Shown here in pieces: positions 25,831 to 34,075 of a stretch of DNA of 64,000 nt; position 1 is the stretch's first letter, and the number at the start of each line of letters is the position of its first letter. The stretch is from assembly GCA_030445275.1 (NCBI GenBank), contig JAUCSE010000056.1, forward strand, positions 1-64,000. The letters run 5' to 3'. Under the pieces are notes generated by a model that searched no databases, was not told the DNA's origin, and was given only the letters and a program-made list of their open reading frames with translations. Source of the DNA: Mucilaginibacter sp. (lineage in GTDB: Bacteria > Bacteroidota > Bacteroidia > Sphingobacteriales > Sphingobacteriaceae). The position numbers were made by a program, and so were the translations under genes.

Positions 25831-26001
25831 ATAAATAAATAGGTGTATAGATGTTTATATAGCTAAAACCAATCTTATCAAAGTCCTCAAAAAATCCCCC
25901 CGAATGCGATAGCATGAGGGGGGCCAGCGAGTTTCGGCAGGGCCGAAACATAGCTGGCTCCGCAAAAAACGGAATTGCCGATGCTGTCCTGCTGATCTCA
26001 T
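25831..26001. other. Candidate origin of transfer (oriT)
   Basis: The intergenic region upstream of mobC holds three adjacent hairpins. The first is C6...G6 at 25896-25923 with inner ATGC-GATA-GCAT. The second is a nested hairpin at 25923-25958 with outer GCCAGC/GCTGGC and inner GTTTCGGC-AGG-GCCGAAAC. The third is TCCG/CGGA at 25959-25973. A structured DNA segment next to mobC/mobA is the usual place for oriT. The nick site is not identified. An overlapping 63-codon frame has no protein character. Confidence 0.6.
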
Positions 26002-26868
26002 TCATAACCCTAACCCCCGGCTTTGCTGTTGAATTTTGAGATAGGCGTTAAGGTCTTTGTGGCCGCTATAAAAGCGGCTGGCATCCTCCGCGTTCGGAAT
26101 GCTTTGTTTAATGAAAGCCAGCTCCTTAGCTGCCGCTGCATCGTGATCCAGGTACAATTTTGCAGTAGGATATTGTTGCAAAATCTCCAGGCTTTTCCCT
26201 ACAAAACTAAGTGAGTTTAATACCAGGAAATCGCCGAGCAGGTCGCGTTTTTTCAATGTTAGCAAAGACAAAAAATCGGTGAAGCCCTCAAATAAATGAA
26301 TTGTGCCTGCACCCTGACTAATGTGGGTCAGATCTTTGGGGGATGATGACAATTTAAATTGCGCGTTGCGCAGCTCGTAGCCGCCGGAACGGTTCTCAAA
26401 ACCGATGGCGAGGTAACGTTGTCCGTTCAGCGCAAACAATACTTCCTTGCACCAGGCCTTAGCCGTGTAATAATCTATCGCACGTTCATGCAGATACTTT
26501 ATTAACGTCAGGTTTTGCAATTCGCCAGCCTGGATAATATTTATTTTATGTTCCGGTTCAGCCGCTGTAGTCGTTACCGGCCGATGAAAAGAAAGTGAAC
26601 GATCTCCCGTGCTTAACCGGGTTAATAATTGTTCTACTGTACATTGATGCAGCCGAATACCCAAGTCGATAAAATTGCCGCCAACTCCTATGCCATGATC
26701 AAACCACGCATTGAGTTGAGTATTGACTTTAAAAGAAGCGGTATTTTCCTCCCGGATCGGAGAGCGATACCAATGGTTAACACCATTAATGTATTGCGGG
26801 CGGAAGCCGCATTTAGCCAGGTAGTCGATTATCGAGATTTGCCTGGCCTGGTTACAATTCATATTCAT
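26002..26868 (-). CDS. Toprim-domain DNA primase-like protein
   Basis: The start at 26868 gives 288 aa and overlaps the upstream HTH gene as ATGA. The N-terminal region (IDYLAKCGFRPQYI, HWYRSPIREENTASFKVN, WFDHGIGVGGNFIDL) matches a CHC2-type primase fold without a complete zinc-binding cysteine set. The C-terminal half has Toprim motifs: IHLFEGFTDFLSLL (Glu) and KLYLDHDAAA (DxD). Such proteins probably prime the complementary strand after transfer, or support replication of the excised circle. It precedes the oriT candidate and mobCA. Confidence 0.85.
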   Translation of the reverse strand: MNMNCNQARQISIIDYLAKCGFRPQYINGVNHWYRSPIREENTASFKVNTQLNAWFDHGIGVGGNFIDLGIRLHQCTVEQLLTRLSTGDRSLSFHRPVTTTAAEPEHKINIIQAGELQNLTLIKYLHERAIDYYTAKAWCKEVLFALNGQRYLAIGFENRSGGYELRNAQFKLSSSPKDLTHISQGAGTIHLFEGFTDFLSLLTLKKRDLLGDFLVLNSLSFVGKSLEILQQYPTAKLYLDHDAAAAKELAFIKQSIPNAEDASRFYSGHKDLNAYLKIQQQSRGLGL

Positions 26869-27167
26869 AACCGACCTTGCTTTTGATTTATCGGATGATT
26901 GCCAGCGGATATCCAAGCCAGTAATTGTTTGCGAGAAAATAAAAGCTTGCCTTCAACTTTACAAAAAGGGATTTTTTTCCTTTTGACTAAACCATAAAGA
27001 GAAGTAACCTCGTATTTGATAAGGTTGGCGGCTTCTTTGGTGTCCAGTAAAGTATCGTCCTGTGGATTGCTGTTTGGGTTCACCCTGACGGCATTTTTAA
27101 CGGATGACTCGATCAGCTCCTTGAGTTGATCGGTCGATAGGGTTGTAATAAATGTAGTTTCGTTCAT
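26865..27167 (-). CDS. HTH (MerR/excisionase-like) DNA-binding protein
   Basis: From ATG 27167 (MNETTFITTLSTDQLKELIE) the protein is 100 aa. The C-terminal half, LLDTKEAANLIKYEVTSLYG and LVKRKKIPFCKVEGKLLFSR then KQLLAWI, is a typical HTH_17/excisionase-like winged helix. In Bacteroidota elements this type of gene commonly precedes the primase and is thought to act in excision or regulation. Its stop overlaps the primase start. Confidence 0.85.
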   Translation of the reverse strand: MNETTFITTLSTDQLKELIESSVKNAVRVNPNSNPQDDTLLDTKEAANLIKYEVTSLYGLVKRKKIPFCKVEGKLLFSRKQLLAWISAGNHPINQKQGRL

Positions 27168-27198
27168 CGTAAAAAAATTGATGAAGCAAAACAATACT

Positions 27199-27244
27199 AA
27201 AAAAGCCCAACGATACTGAACGAAGTTGAACGTAGTTAGGCTTT
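27199..27244 (-). terminator. Terminator of the 369-aa gene
   Basis: On the minus strand AAAGCC (last two codons) pairs with GGCTTT 31 nt later, followed by TTTTTT (27199-27204). The stem is short and the loop long, but the T-run is good. It separates this gene from the HTH-primase-mob operon. Confidence 0.45.
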
Positions 27245-28345
27245 AATCCGGTAATCTTTGATCTTGGCTAAGATTTTCAATGCATTTTTAGCGTATTTGC
27301 TACTTTTGATTTCCCCCAACAACATAATACCGGCATCTTTCTTTTTGGTGATGTTGCCGGAAATGTCGGCTACGTTTTCAATGCCTTGGAAAGCGGAAAA
27401 AGATTGTTTTAGCAGTGCCGAATACGGCTCAAGTTTGATACGGGTAAAGGTATGGTTAAGCTTATAGGTAGCGTGCATCAGCAGGCAGAGGATAGGCTGA
27501 TAATCGGAAGATAATTCGTAATAGCGGTGTTCCCTATCGGGTAAGGAGACGCCGGCGTTTTCAGACGCACAAAACAGTTCGCCCAACAAGTTTTCTACCT
27601 CTTTTTCGGTCTTAAAAAAAGGCAGTATTGCCACCGATTTGCAACGATGAATATCGAGCAGTACCTGCCATAGCTTGATGATCTCGTCTGCAGGATATTT
27701 GAGCGCGATCTTGTGTATTCCGTTAGTTTGCACCACGGTATTTTGTAACGTTAAAACTGGGGGTTCTGCCACCGGGGTAGCTTCGATTAATGGTTCGCCG
27801 GTTATTTCTTTGACAGATAATTTGGATAAGTTCTGATAGGTTTTGTAGGATTGAACCAGACAAGCCTGGATATACCCCAGGCTATATAAAACTTCGGGAA
27901 TGACAAAGCCTTCAAAATACAAGTGGTGATGACAATAATTCATAAAATCAACCAGCACTTTAAGCTGTTCCGCAGGGGCTAATGAAAAGAAAAAAGAACC
28001 GATCTCCCGGTCGAAGTTTTGCAAGCCATCAGTATACCCTTTAAAAAATTGGGCCTTGATTTCTTCGACCAGTTCAGGATTGACCGGAAAGCTATTCTCC
28101 CGCAATAGTTGATCGAGGTTATATGGGTCGAACAGCTTTTGCAGGTTAATTTCACTAACAAAAAAATGCTCTTCTCTTAAAAAAATTTCCTTGAAAGGGA
28201 ATAGCATGCCGCCATAATTGAATACTGATTGGTCACGCTCGAACAACCCATCAACCGATGACAAAAAAATGGCCTTATGGTAGTTGTCTGTATTGATACC
28301 CCTATTGGGGTGAAAATTCGGCAGGTTTAGAAAATACATGCTCAA
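27236..28345 (-). CDS. Uncharacterised protein of the mobilisable element
   Basis: The 369-aa protein has no signal peptide or membrane helix and I do not recognise a domain with confidence. The N-terminal half is rich in aromatic residues (QFFKGYTDGLQNFDREIGSF, MNYCHHHLYFEGFVIPEVLY), the centre is a Pro/Glu linker (about 185-200), and the C-terminal half has a helical region ending AKNALKILAKIKDYRIKA. Size and position between integrase and primase modules recall RteC-type regulators of Bacteroides elements, but similarity is not convincing by eye. Confidence 0.5.
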   Translation of the reverse strand: MSMYFLNLPNFHPNRGINTDNYHKAIFLSSVDGLFERDQSVFNYGGMLFPFKEIFLREEHFFVSEINLQKLFDPYNLDQLLRENSFPVNPELVEEIKAQFFKGYTDGLQNFDREIGSFFFSLAPAEQLKVLVDFMNYCHHHLYFEGFVIPEVLYSLGYIQACLVQSYKTYQNLSKLSVKEITGEPLIEATPVAEPPVLTLQNTVVQTNGIHKIALKYPADEIIKLWQVLLDIHRCKSVAILPFFKTEKEVENLLGELFCASENAGVSLPDREHRYYELSSDYQPILCLLMHATYKLNHTFTRIKLEPYSALLKQSFSAFQGIENVADISGNITKKKDAGIMLLGEIKSSKYAKNALKILAKIKDYRIKA

Positions 28346-28472
28346 TTAGTTGACAAAATCGGATCAAAATTGGTGACATTATACATAACCAAATTATTTT
28401 ATTTTTGTGTTGCCACGGTATTATTAACCACTTTTAATCCCTCATTTAATTCCCCATTAATCCCTCATTGTT

Positions 28473-29777
28473 TTACAAGACCTGCCAAAACCCACCTTTA
28501 TCGGCTCCTATTCGTTCTAATTTTTTCTCTTTCTGTAGCTTGCCTATATTACGTTCAATTGAACGATTTGAAACTCTTATATTTGCCGCAAGTTCAGCAA
28601 TGGTAATGGTTGGGTTTTGTGTTACCATTAAAAGAATTTTCTCCGACGTTTTCTCCGACGTTTTCTCCGACGTTAGTTTAGCGGCAGAATAGACTGTGAC
28701 CTGAAAACCATGCTGCATATTTTCAAAAAGAGGGGACTTTAGCCCATAATCAGCAAACGCTTCCTGAATCCGTTTAATTCCAGAGCCATATTTTTCTATC
28801 AATTGAGCTTCTTTGAATGTTGCGGCTATTTTTTTATTTCTTGCTTGGGAAATATATTGACCACTTAGTAAGTTAGCAATAGATATATCACCGGGTAGCC
28901 TCCCTGGATTGAAAAACTCGATGTGATCATTAAATATCTTGACCGAGGAATCGCCGTAATGTGTATAGTCGCGATGGACGATCATATTGATAACGATTTC
29001 CCGAATAGCCGGTATGGGGTATTGCCATCGTTCTTCCCGCTGTGGGTCACCTGAAATGATGTAAGACTTATTGATATGCTTCCTGACAAAATTTATAACA
29101 TCTTCAACCTCGGTAAATAAATTGGAACGAATTGATAAACTATCTTTGATACTTGTAGCGGTATCAAATCTACCCAACTCCATGCTGGCAGAAAAAACAT
29201 CATGATCAGCAAATAGTAAGTAACATGCATTGGTGACCCCTGACGCTTTAATTAATTCAAATTTAGTAAGGACTGTTAAAGGGTCGTCCTCAATGCGAAC
29301 CTCCCTATCTTTGTTACACATGGCAACAAAGTCGCGTACCTTATCCAGGGATAACGTGTCTACTGTGTATTCTGGATTAATATAGCTATCCCAACTTGAA
29401 TTAAAAGATTTAAGATGCAGGTCTGAAATTTCAGTTAAAGAAAGTTGATGATTGGAATTTCTAACCCTTTTAAAATAGCGGCCTTTAAAGGAAACCGGCT
29501 TTATAGGAAATTCCTGAACATACAGGGAAGCCACATCTTTTCCCTGTATGGTAATTATTTCCGCATCGGGTATGATACTTGGCTGCGTCTTATTCTTAAC
29601 TTCATTTACCCAATTCTGAAGGGTTTCACCTCCGATGGTAAATGACTTTATAGGGTTGCCCTCGTTATCTACGCCGACAAGCACTTTGCCGCCCTTGGTG
29701 TTGGTAAAAGCGACCAAGCTCTCAATAACGGCATCGCTAAAGCTACTTTTAAATTCTGTATGGCTGTCCTCCTGCAT
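28473..29777 (-). CDS. AlbA_2 (RecG/Schlafen-like) ATP-binding protein with C-terminal wHTH
   Basis: The 434-aa protein begins EDSHTEFKSSFSDAVIESLV and KGGKVLVGVDNEGNP, the AlbA_2/AAA_4 domain. It continues with the family segments PIPAIREIVINMIVHRDYTH and EFFNPGRLPGDI, then KYGSGIKRI. The C-terminus is a winged helix (NPTITIAELAANIRVSNRSI). Between them is TSEKTSEKTSEK, encoded by a perfect 12-bp tandem repeat. Proteins of this kind act as transcription regulators or have undefined roles in mobile elements and defence islands. It lies 58 bp after the integrase gene on the same strand. Confidence 0.8.
   Translation of the reverse strand: MQEDSHTEFKSSFSDAVIESLVAFTNTKGGKVLVGVDNEGNPIKSFTIGGETLQNWVNEVKNKTQPSIIPDAEIITIQGKDVASLYVQEFPIKPVSFKGRYFKRVRNSNHQLSLTEISDLHLKSFNSSWDSYINPEYTVDTLSLDKVRDFVAMCNKDREVRIEDDPLTVLTKFELIKASGVTNACYLLFADHDVFSASMELGRFDTATSIKDSLSIRSNLFTEVEDVINFVRKHINKSYIISGDPQREERWQYPIPAIREIVINMIVHRDYTHYGDSSVKIFNDHIEFFNPGRLPGDISIANLLSGQYISQARNKKIAATFKEAQLIEKYGSGIKRIQEAFADYGLKSPLFENMQHGFQVTVYSAAKLTSEKTSEKTSEKILLMVTQNPTITIAELAANIRVSNRSIERNIGKLQKEKKLERIGADKGGFWQVL
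28637..28672 (-). repeat. 12-bp tandem repeat, three copies
   Basis: TTTTCTCCGACG is repeated three times without mismatch inside the AlbA_2 gene and encodes TSEK units in the linker before the winged helix. A 12-bp unit changes length without shifting the frame. Confidence 0.9.
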
Positions 29778-29835
29778 TAGTTGCTATAAGTATTACAATA
29801 TGGTTATCATTGGCTTGCCGCAAAAATAAGAATGT

Positions 29836-31065
29836 TTAAATACATTCGTTGATCCTGTCGTCAAACAACGGATCGCCTATTTCATCTAAATAGATTTCGG
29901 TGGTTTTAATGCTATCGTGACCAAGAGACTTACCAATATCTTCTTTCGATACCCCTTTGATCCTCAATGCAGAAGCGTAACTGTGCCTTGCAACATAGGT
30001 GGTCAGGTTTTTTTGTATTTCAGCATCTCCGGCCATGGTTTTCAAATCTTTATTAACGCGTTTCAATATTTTAAGTCTCCTGTCCCGTTGTGATCGCACA
30101 GTCGCGTGACGTTTATAAAGTATCGGAAAAACGTAACCGGCATCACTATTGCCTTCCAGAACACGGTAATAATCGAGTGTTTTAAGAGCTTCGGGATGTA
30201 GTTTAAAATCAAACTCCTCTTTTGTTTTTGCACGAACATAGTTAATAAACCCGTCCCTAATATTTGTCCATTTAAGACTGGCAAGGTCAGCAAAATTTAG
30301 TCCGCGGCAATAATAGCTGAACAGGAAATAATTGCGCGAATTGATCAGCTTGTCGTCTTCGAGGTTTAATTCCACTATTTTATTGATCTGCTCGACACTA
30401 ATTGCGCGTTTTTTGGTCTTTGGGGCATTATATTTCGAATAGGAAAAATCTTTAAATGGATAGTGGTTTTCCCGGCAGATCTTTTCTTTCATTGCATTAC
30501 GCCAAACGGTGCGGAATGTCCGAAAATCGATGCTTCGCGTAGTGATTGCAATATTGTTCTTGATCAGCCAATCTTCAAACCGGCGCAAAAAATTAACATC
30601 AATATCTTCGAAGTTCATGTCTTTTTCTTTCATAAACTTGTTAAGGCGGCTGCGGGTCACAATATGAACGCCGGCATAACCATATCGTTCCATTGATTTT
30701 AAGCGGGCGACCTCGCTGTCAAAAAACTCCAAAAGCATCAATTTAGGGGTTGTTTTAACTGCACCTGTCAGCTTTTCAACAAGGGATTTAATTTCACTGA
30801 CCCGTGGTGACCGGTCGTCGGGAACATTGGCAAAATAGAATGTGGCCTTAACCTTAATATTATTAAGCAGCGCATTGATGGATTTATGATTGATATGCGA
30901 ATCCAGCACGCATTGTGACGCCTTATTCCAATTCTCTTTCGTAGAACTAACCTTCGTCGACACCTCGTAGTTGTTCCGATTTTCTGTTATCCGAAACATG
31001 ATCGGATGCTCGCCAGAGGGAAGCGTTTTGTTGATTCTCAACATTAATTTCGTCGTAATTGCCAT
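29836..31065 (-). CDS. int: Tyrosine recombinase/integrase of the element
   Basis: The 409-aa protein has an N-terminal arm-binding domain (1-100), a SAM-like core-binding domain (about 105-200) and a catalytic domain. Catalytic residues are visible: Arg254 in YYCRGLNFADL, Arg360 in YVARHSYASAL (with His361), His383 in SLGHDSIKTTE and nucleophile Tyr392. Length and ARHS arrangement match integrases of Bacteroidota elements. It lies 200 bp inside the right end next to the att core in the tRNA-Pro fragment and should catalyse integration and excision there. Confidence 0.95.
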   Translation of the reverse strand: MAITTKLMLRINKTLPSGEHPIMFRITENRNNYEVSTKVSSTKENWNKASQCVLDSHINHKSINALLNNIKVKATFYFANVPDDRSPRVSEIKSLVEKLTGAVKTTPKLMLLEFFDSEVARLKSMERYGYAGVHIVTRSRLNKFMKEKDMNFEDIDVNFLRRFEDWLIKNNIAITTRSIDFRTFRTVWRNAMKEKICRENHYPFKDFSYSKYNAPKTKKRAISVEQINKIVELNLEDDKLINSRNYFLFSYYCRGLNFADLASLKWTNIRDGFINYVRAKTKEEFDFKLHPEALKTLDYYRVLEGNSDAGYVFPILYKRHATVRSQRDRRLKILKRVNKDLKTMAGDAEIQKNLTTYVARHSYASALRIKGVSKEDIGKSLGHDSIKTTEIYLDEIGDPLFDDRINECI

Positions 31066-31069
31066 ATTA

Positions 31070-31153
31070 GGTCTAACATTTTGTAAATTTAACGATTAAA
31101 AGGCTCATTCTTAAGGTAAAATGCAACTTTTTAGGTCTAACATAGGTCTAACA
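31070..31153. repeat. Putative right integrase arm-type repeats
   Basis: GGTCTAACATT occurs at 31070-31080, just upstream of the integrase start, and GGTCTAACATAGGTCTAACA at 31134-31153 repeats the left-end sequence at 2474-2493 exactly. The order and spacing fit arm-type binding sites for the integrase N-terminal domain, or an operator controlling its gene. Confidence 0.55.
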
Positions 31154-31266
31154 TTTTAGTCAAAAATAGCAAAAAATAACCTAAAAATACATAATCGCAA
31201 AAATGAAAAATGGCAATTTTAGCTATGAAATGCGGTTTTTAGTTAATGAAAATAGCTGACTTAAAG

Positions 31267-31310
31267 GCATGGGGTGCTGGAGGTCGTGGGTTCGAATCCC
31301 GCCATCCCGA
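31267..31310 (+). pseudogene. Displaced 3' half of tRNA-Pro (attR side)
   Basis: The first 20 nt equal the att core at 2381-2400. The remainder (T arm GTGGG-TTCGAAT-CCCGC and acceptor 3' side CATCCCG-A) completes a tRNA when joined to 1208-1249. No promoter or 5' half precedes it, so it is not a functional tRNA. Confidence 0.88.
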
Positions 31311-31316
31311 CAAAAG

Positions 31317-31360
31317 AAAGCACATCCGATTGGTTTAAGAATCAATCGGATGTGCTTTTT
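31317..31360 (+). terminator. Original host terminator of tRNA-Pro
   Basis: A perfect 16-bp stem (31317-31332 and 31343-31358) with a 10-nt loop ends in TTTTT. It lies 6 bp after the displaced tRNA 3' half and was separated from its gene by the integrated element. Confidence 0.9.
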
Positions 31361-31411
31361 GATAACAGGGCACAAATAATTGCACCGCTATACTAAGGCT
31401 AACGGCCTAAC

Positions 31412-31936
31412 TTATTTTGAACCGCCAAACAAGCCTTTCAGTGTGCCTAATATACCACCGCCCTCACCTTGTGCGCTATCGCCGCCACCGTGGAAAAGAC
31501 TAAGCGCATCGCTTAAGTCAAATTTGCCATCAGCGCCGCCTAATGAGCCTAAAATGCTTTGAATATTAAAGGAGCTATCGCCGGCATCATTTGTTTTATT
31601 GGCCAGTTGCCCCAAAACCTGTGGTATCAGGCTAGTTGCTGTAGACTGGGCCGCAGCACCATCTACCCCGTAGTTTGATTGCAGTTTACCGCTAAACTGT
31701 TGTATAATTTGCCCCACAATAGGATTGTTGGCCAAATCACCACCACCGCCTTTAAGTAGGTCCAGAACACCTGACAGGCCCCCTCCGCCCGATGAGGCCT
31801 GGCTGCCTAGTACATCCATTATGGATGAAGAAGCATCTTTTACAGCCGCTTCATTGTGTTCATTCGGAATTTGGGGGTTGTTGGTAATTGCTGATCCCGC
31901 ATTTTGGGTCACCAATTGAAGTAAGTTCTCAAACAT
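31412..31936 (-). CDS. DUF937/YidB-like protein
   Basis: The 174-aa protein is Gly/Ser-rich with MFENLLQLVTQNAGSAI at the start, ANNPIVGQIIQQFSGKL in the middle and ILGSLGGADGKFDLSDALSL near the end. This repeated helical, glycine-spaced pattern fits DUF937 (YidB-related) proteins. No signal peptide is visible. The function of the family is not established. It is the first host gene after the integrated element. Confidence 0.75.
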   Translation of the reverse strand: MFENLLQLVTQNAGSAITNNPQIPNEHNEAAVKDASSSIMDVLGSQASSGGGGLSGVLDLLKGGGGDLANNPIVGQIIQQFSGKLQSNYGVDGAAAQSTATSLIPQVLGQLANKTNDAGDSSFNIQSILGSLGGADGKFDLSDALSLFHGGGDSAQGEGGGILGTLKGLFGGSK

Positions 31937-32138
31937 GTTTTTTGGTTTTAAAGATGTAATTGATTTTAGAATATATGGTGTGATCTAAGGGGGATATATA
32001 AAGGTACACAACGTTCATCTTTTATGACAGAAAAAAAACATATTTTTTAGAAAGTCCGAAATACCCTCTGTCGTTTTATCTAGCCCCATTTTTATCAAAT
32101 TCTTTTTAATCCCCATCGGGACCAAAAAGAGTTGATCG

Positions 32139-33908
32139 TTAATAACCCTCTAAAATTATAAACCCAGTGATTGGGGTTGCGCTGGTTACTGTCATGGCTG
32201 TTTCTGTATGAGTTGTAACAACGCTGGATGCGGGACCGTCTGAAGTTGCTATAATTGCCGGTGGATGTAAAAAGGCAGTAGGATAGGTATATGAAGCGGT
32301 ACCAGACAAAGAAGAACAATAAACAATAACTTTCTTATAGCTGTTTCCCTGTTCAGGTTCACTAAAACTTGCCCCGCCGGATATACTACCCGAAACCACT
32401 GTTTGAGTACTGTTGATTGATAATGACCCCGTAACCGCTATATTAGTTTTAAAGGTTTGCAGGTTCAATGCTGACGAAATATTAACGGTACTCATACCAT
32501 AATTATTTTGTAATTGCCAGTTACCTGCGGGTGTAGCGTATTGATAGTTTTGCGTTGTTGCATCCGTAACGGTATTTCCGCTTACTGTACAATTGGTACA
32601 AGTTGTTTCGAAAAATATTCCATACTTCATTAATTTCGTTGTGGCATCGTCTAAGATCACATTACCAGTTATGGAAATATTTGAGCACGATCTTGAACCA
32701 ATTGATGTTACTGCAATTCCCGACTTCCAGTTATCCTGCATCCCATTTCTGCCAACCCGGGCTATATAATTTCCGCTTATCGTTACACCATAAACGCCTT
32801 CACACGATATGGCATTTTTACCACAATCATGGATGGTATTATTGGATACAACCGCTTCTGCCTAACTTTGTTTTAAGTCTTGAACATGAACAGCGAAGTC
32901 AGAATCTGATTGTATATTATTCCCTGTTATATTACTCCTGCGGGTTCCTGTTCCTGTAAAAATACCCACTAATCTGGTGTGTATTTGATTACTTTGTATT
33001 AAATTATCAGAACAGGAGGTCCCTTGTATTATAAAAGCAGTATCGTAAGAATGATCAATCTGATTTCCTATAAATTGACCGTATTTGCCTGAGTAAGTTA
33101 CCGCAGTAGCAGTCATGTTCGTGTCACGGCTCCATGTAACATCTGTAACATGGTTGTGTGCAAAAACAACCTGTGTAGGTATTCCTTCCTTTGCCCTTAA
33201 CGCAAAATCCTGTACCGTATTAAATTCATTATGGGCAATATATATCCGGGCCGGATTACCTGCGTCACCATTAAGCCAGATGGTTTGTCGGGAGTTCTTA
33301 AATTCACAATCCGTTATTTTCACATCTGTAACGCCATCTAGTGCAATTCCATTTGCAAGCCATTGGGTGTTTTTGTTAGTACCTGAATCAAAACATAAAT
33401 CATGCAAATAAATATTACTGCCCGTTCTTTTGTAAATAACAAACGAATTCATATCATTCTTTAATCTAATAACAGATCTCGTTCTGCCTACTCCATAAAT
33501 TTCTGTACTATCTGGTGGGGTTACAGCTGTGGAGATCAAATAAGTACCAGCAGCAAAAAGGACAGCTTTTTTTAATTTTTTAGCAGCATCAAAAGTTGCC
33601 TGAATGGTTAATTTATCATCTGTAACGCCATCTCCCTGGGTTCCAAACCAGCGGGTATCTAAAAATTTATTATAAATACGTTTATATCTTCCCCCTGCAG
33701 TAGAAGAGACAAGAACGGTTCCTAAATTATCAGGGGTTGAGGTATCAGATGCATCATAATACCATTGTCCGCCACCATAATCGTTGGTTTGATATACTGC
33801 ATTTGCCTGCGGACTTGATAAAGCCCTTAGGGCTGCAACAGTGAGTGTTTGGGCGCTTGTTCTTAAGGTGACAAGGGATAGAAATAAGAGGAAAACTAGT
33901 TTTTTCAT
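32139..33908 (-). pseudogene. Secreted right-handed beta-helix protein with in-frame TAG
   Basis: A signal peptide (residues 1-19, TLRTSAQ) is followed by a segment ending DTRWFGTQGDGVTDD, the pectate-lyase-like beta-helix opening motif, and many N-x-F/I rungs (IYLHDLCFDSG, KITDCEFKNS, ITGNNIQSDS). TAG at 32862-32864 stops the first frame after 348 residues (VQDLKQS). The same frame then continues AEAVVSNNTIHDCGKNAISC, VTISGNYIARVG and further rungs to 32139. No base is gained or lost, so one nonsense change splits a protein of about 588 aa. Full-length relatives bind or cleave polysaccharides or phage-tail-like substrates; the substrate is not evident. Confidence 0.85.
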
Positions 33909-34075
33909 TTGTTAAGATTTTAGGTTATTTAAAAGTACTCAATTACATTGTTGCATACAATGTAATTCTTTGTGATTAATTATATGCATGGTAATTAACC
34001 CGGAAAGCACGGAGATAGCCGGGCCTCAATGTTTTATCAGAATAGCTATCTTTACTTTATCTGACGTATTTATAA

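Larger units (their letters stand above)
2381..31286. mobile_element. Integrative mobilisable element in tRNA-Pro
   Basis: The 20-bp direct repeat GCATGGGGTGCTGGAGGTCG at 2381-2400 and 31267-31286 is the likely att core, spanning the anticodon loop and stem. The element supplies a new tRNA 3' half (2401-2424) and displaces the old one to 31287-31310. A tyrosine integrase (29836-31065) lies just inside the right end. Repeats containing GGTCTAACA lie close to both ends (2474-2493; 31070-31080 and 31134-31153). It carries relaxase, MobC, a candidate oriT, primase and a zeta toxin, but no coupling protein or Tra secretion genes, so it should be mobilisable rather than self-transmissible. Cargo (2.5-21.3 kb) is mostly exporters, regulators and glycan enzymes, with many decayed genes. 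Confidence 0.85.

Noticed and set aside
25814..26005. 63-codon leftward frame over the candidate oriT
   Set aside because: The frame follows the three hairpins and has Pro/Cys-rich low-complexity composition without a motif; the DNA structure is the better explanation.
28637..28672. Short direct repeats as a possible CRISPR
   Set aside because: The units are contiguous 12-bp tandem repeats inside a gene, with no spacers.
32862..32864. Genome-wide recoding of TAG
   Set aside because: TAG ends intact genes of normal length (for example the NifU-like and aspartic-protease-like genes), so it works as a stop codon.
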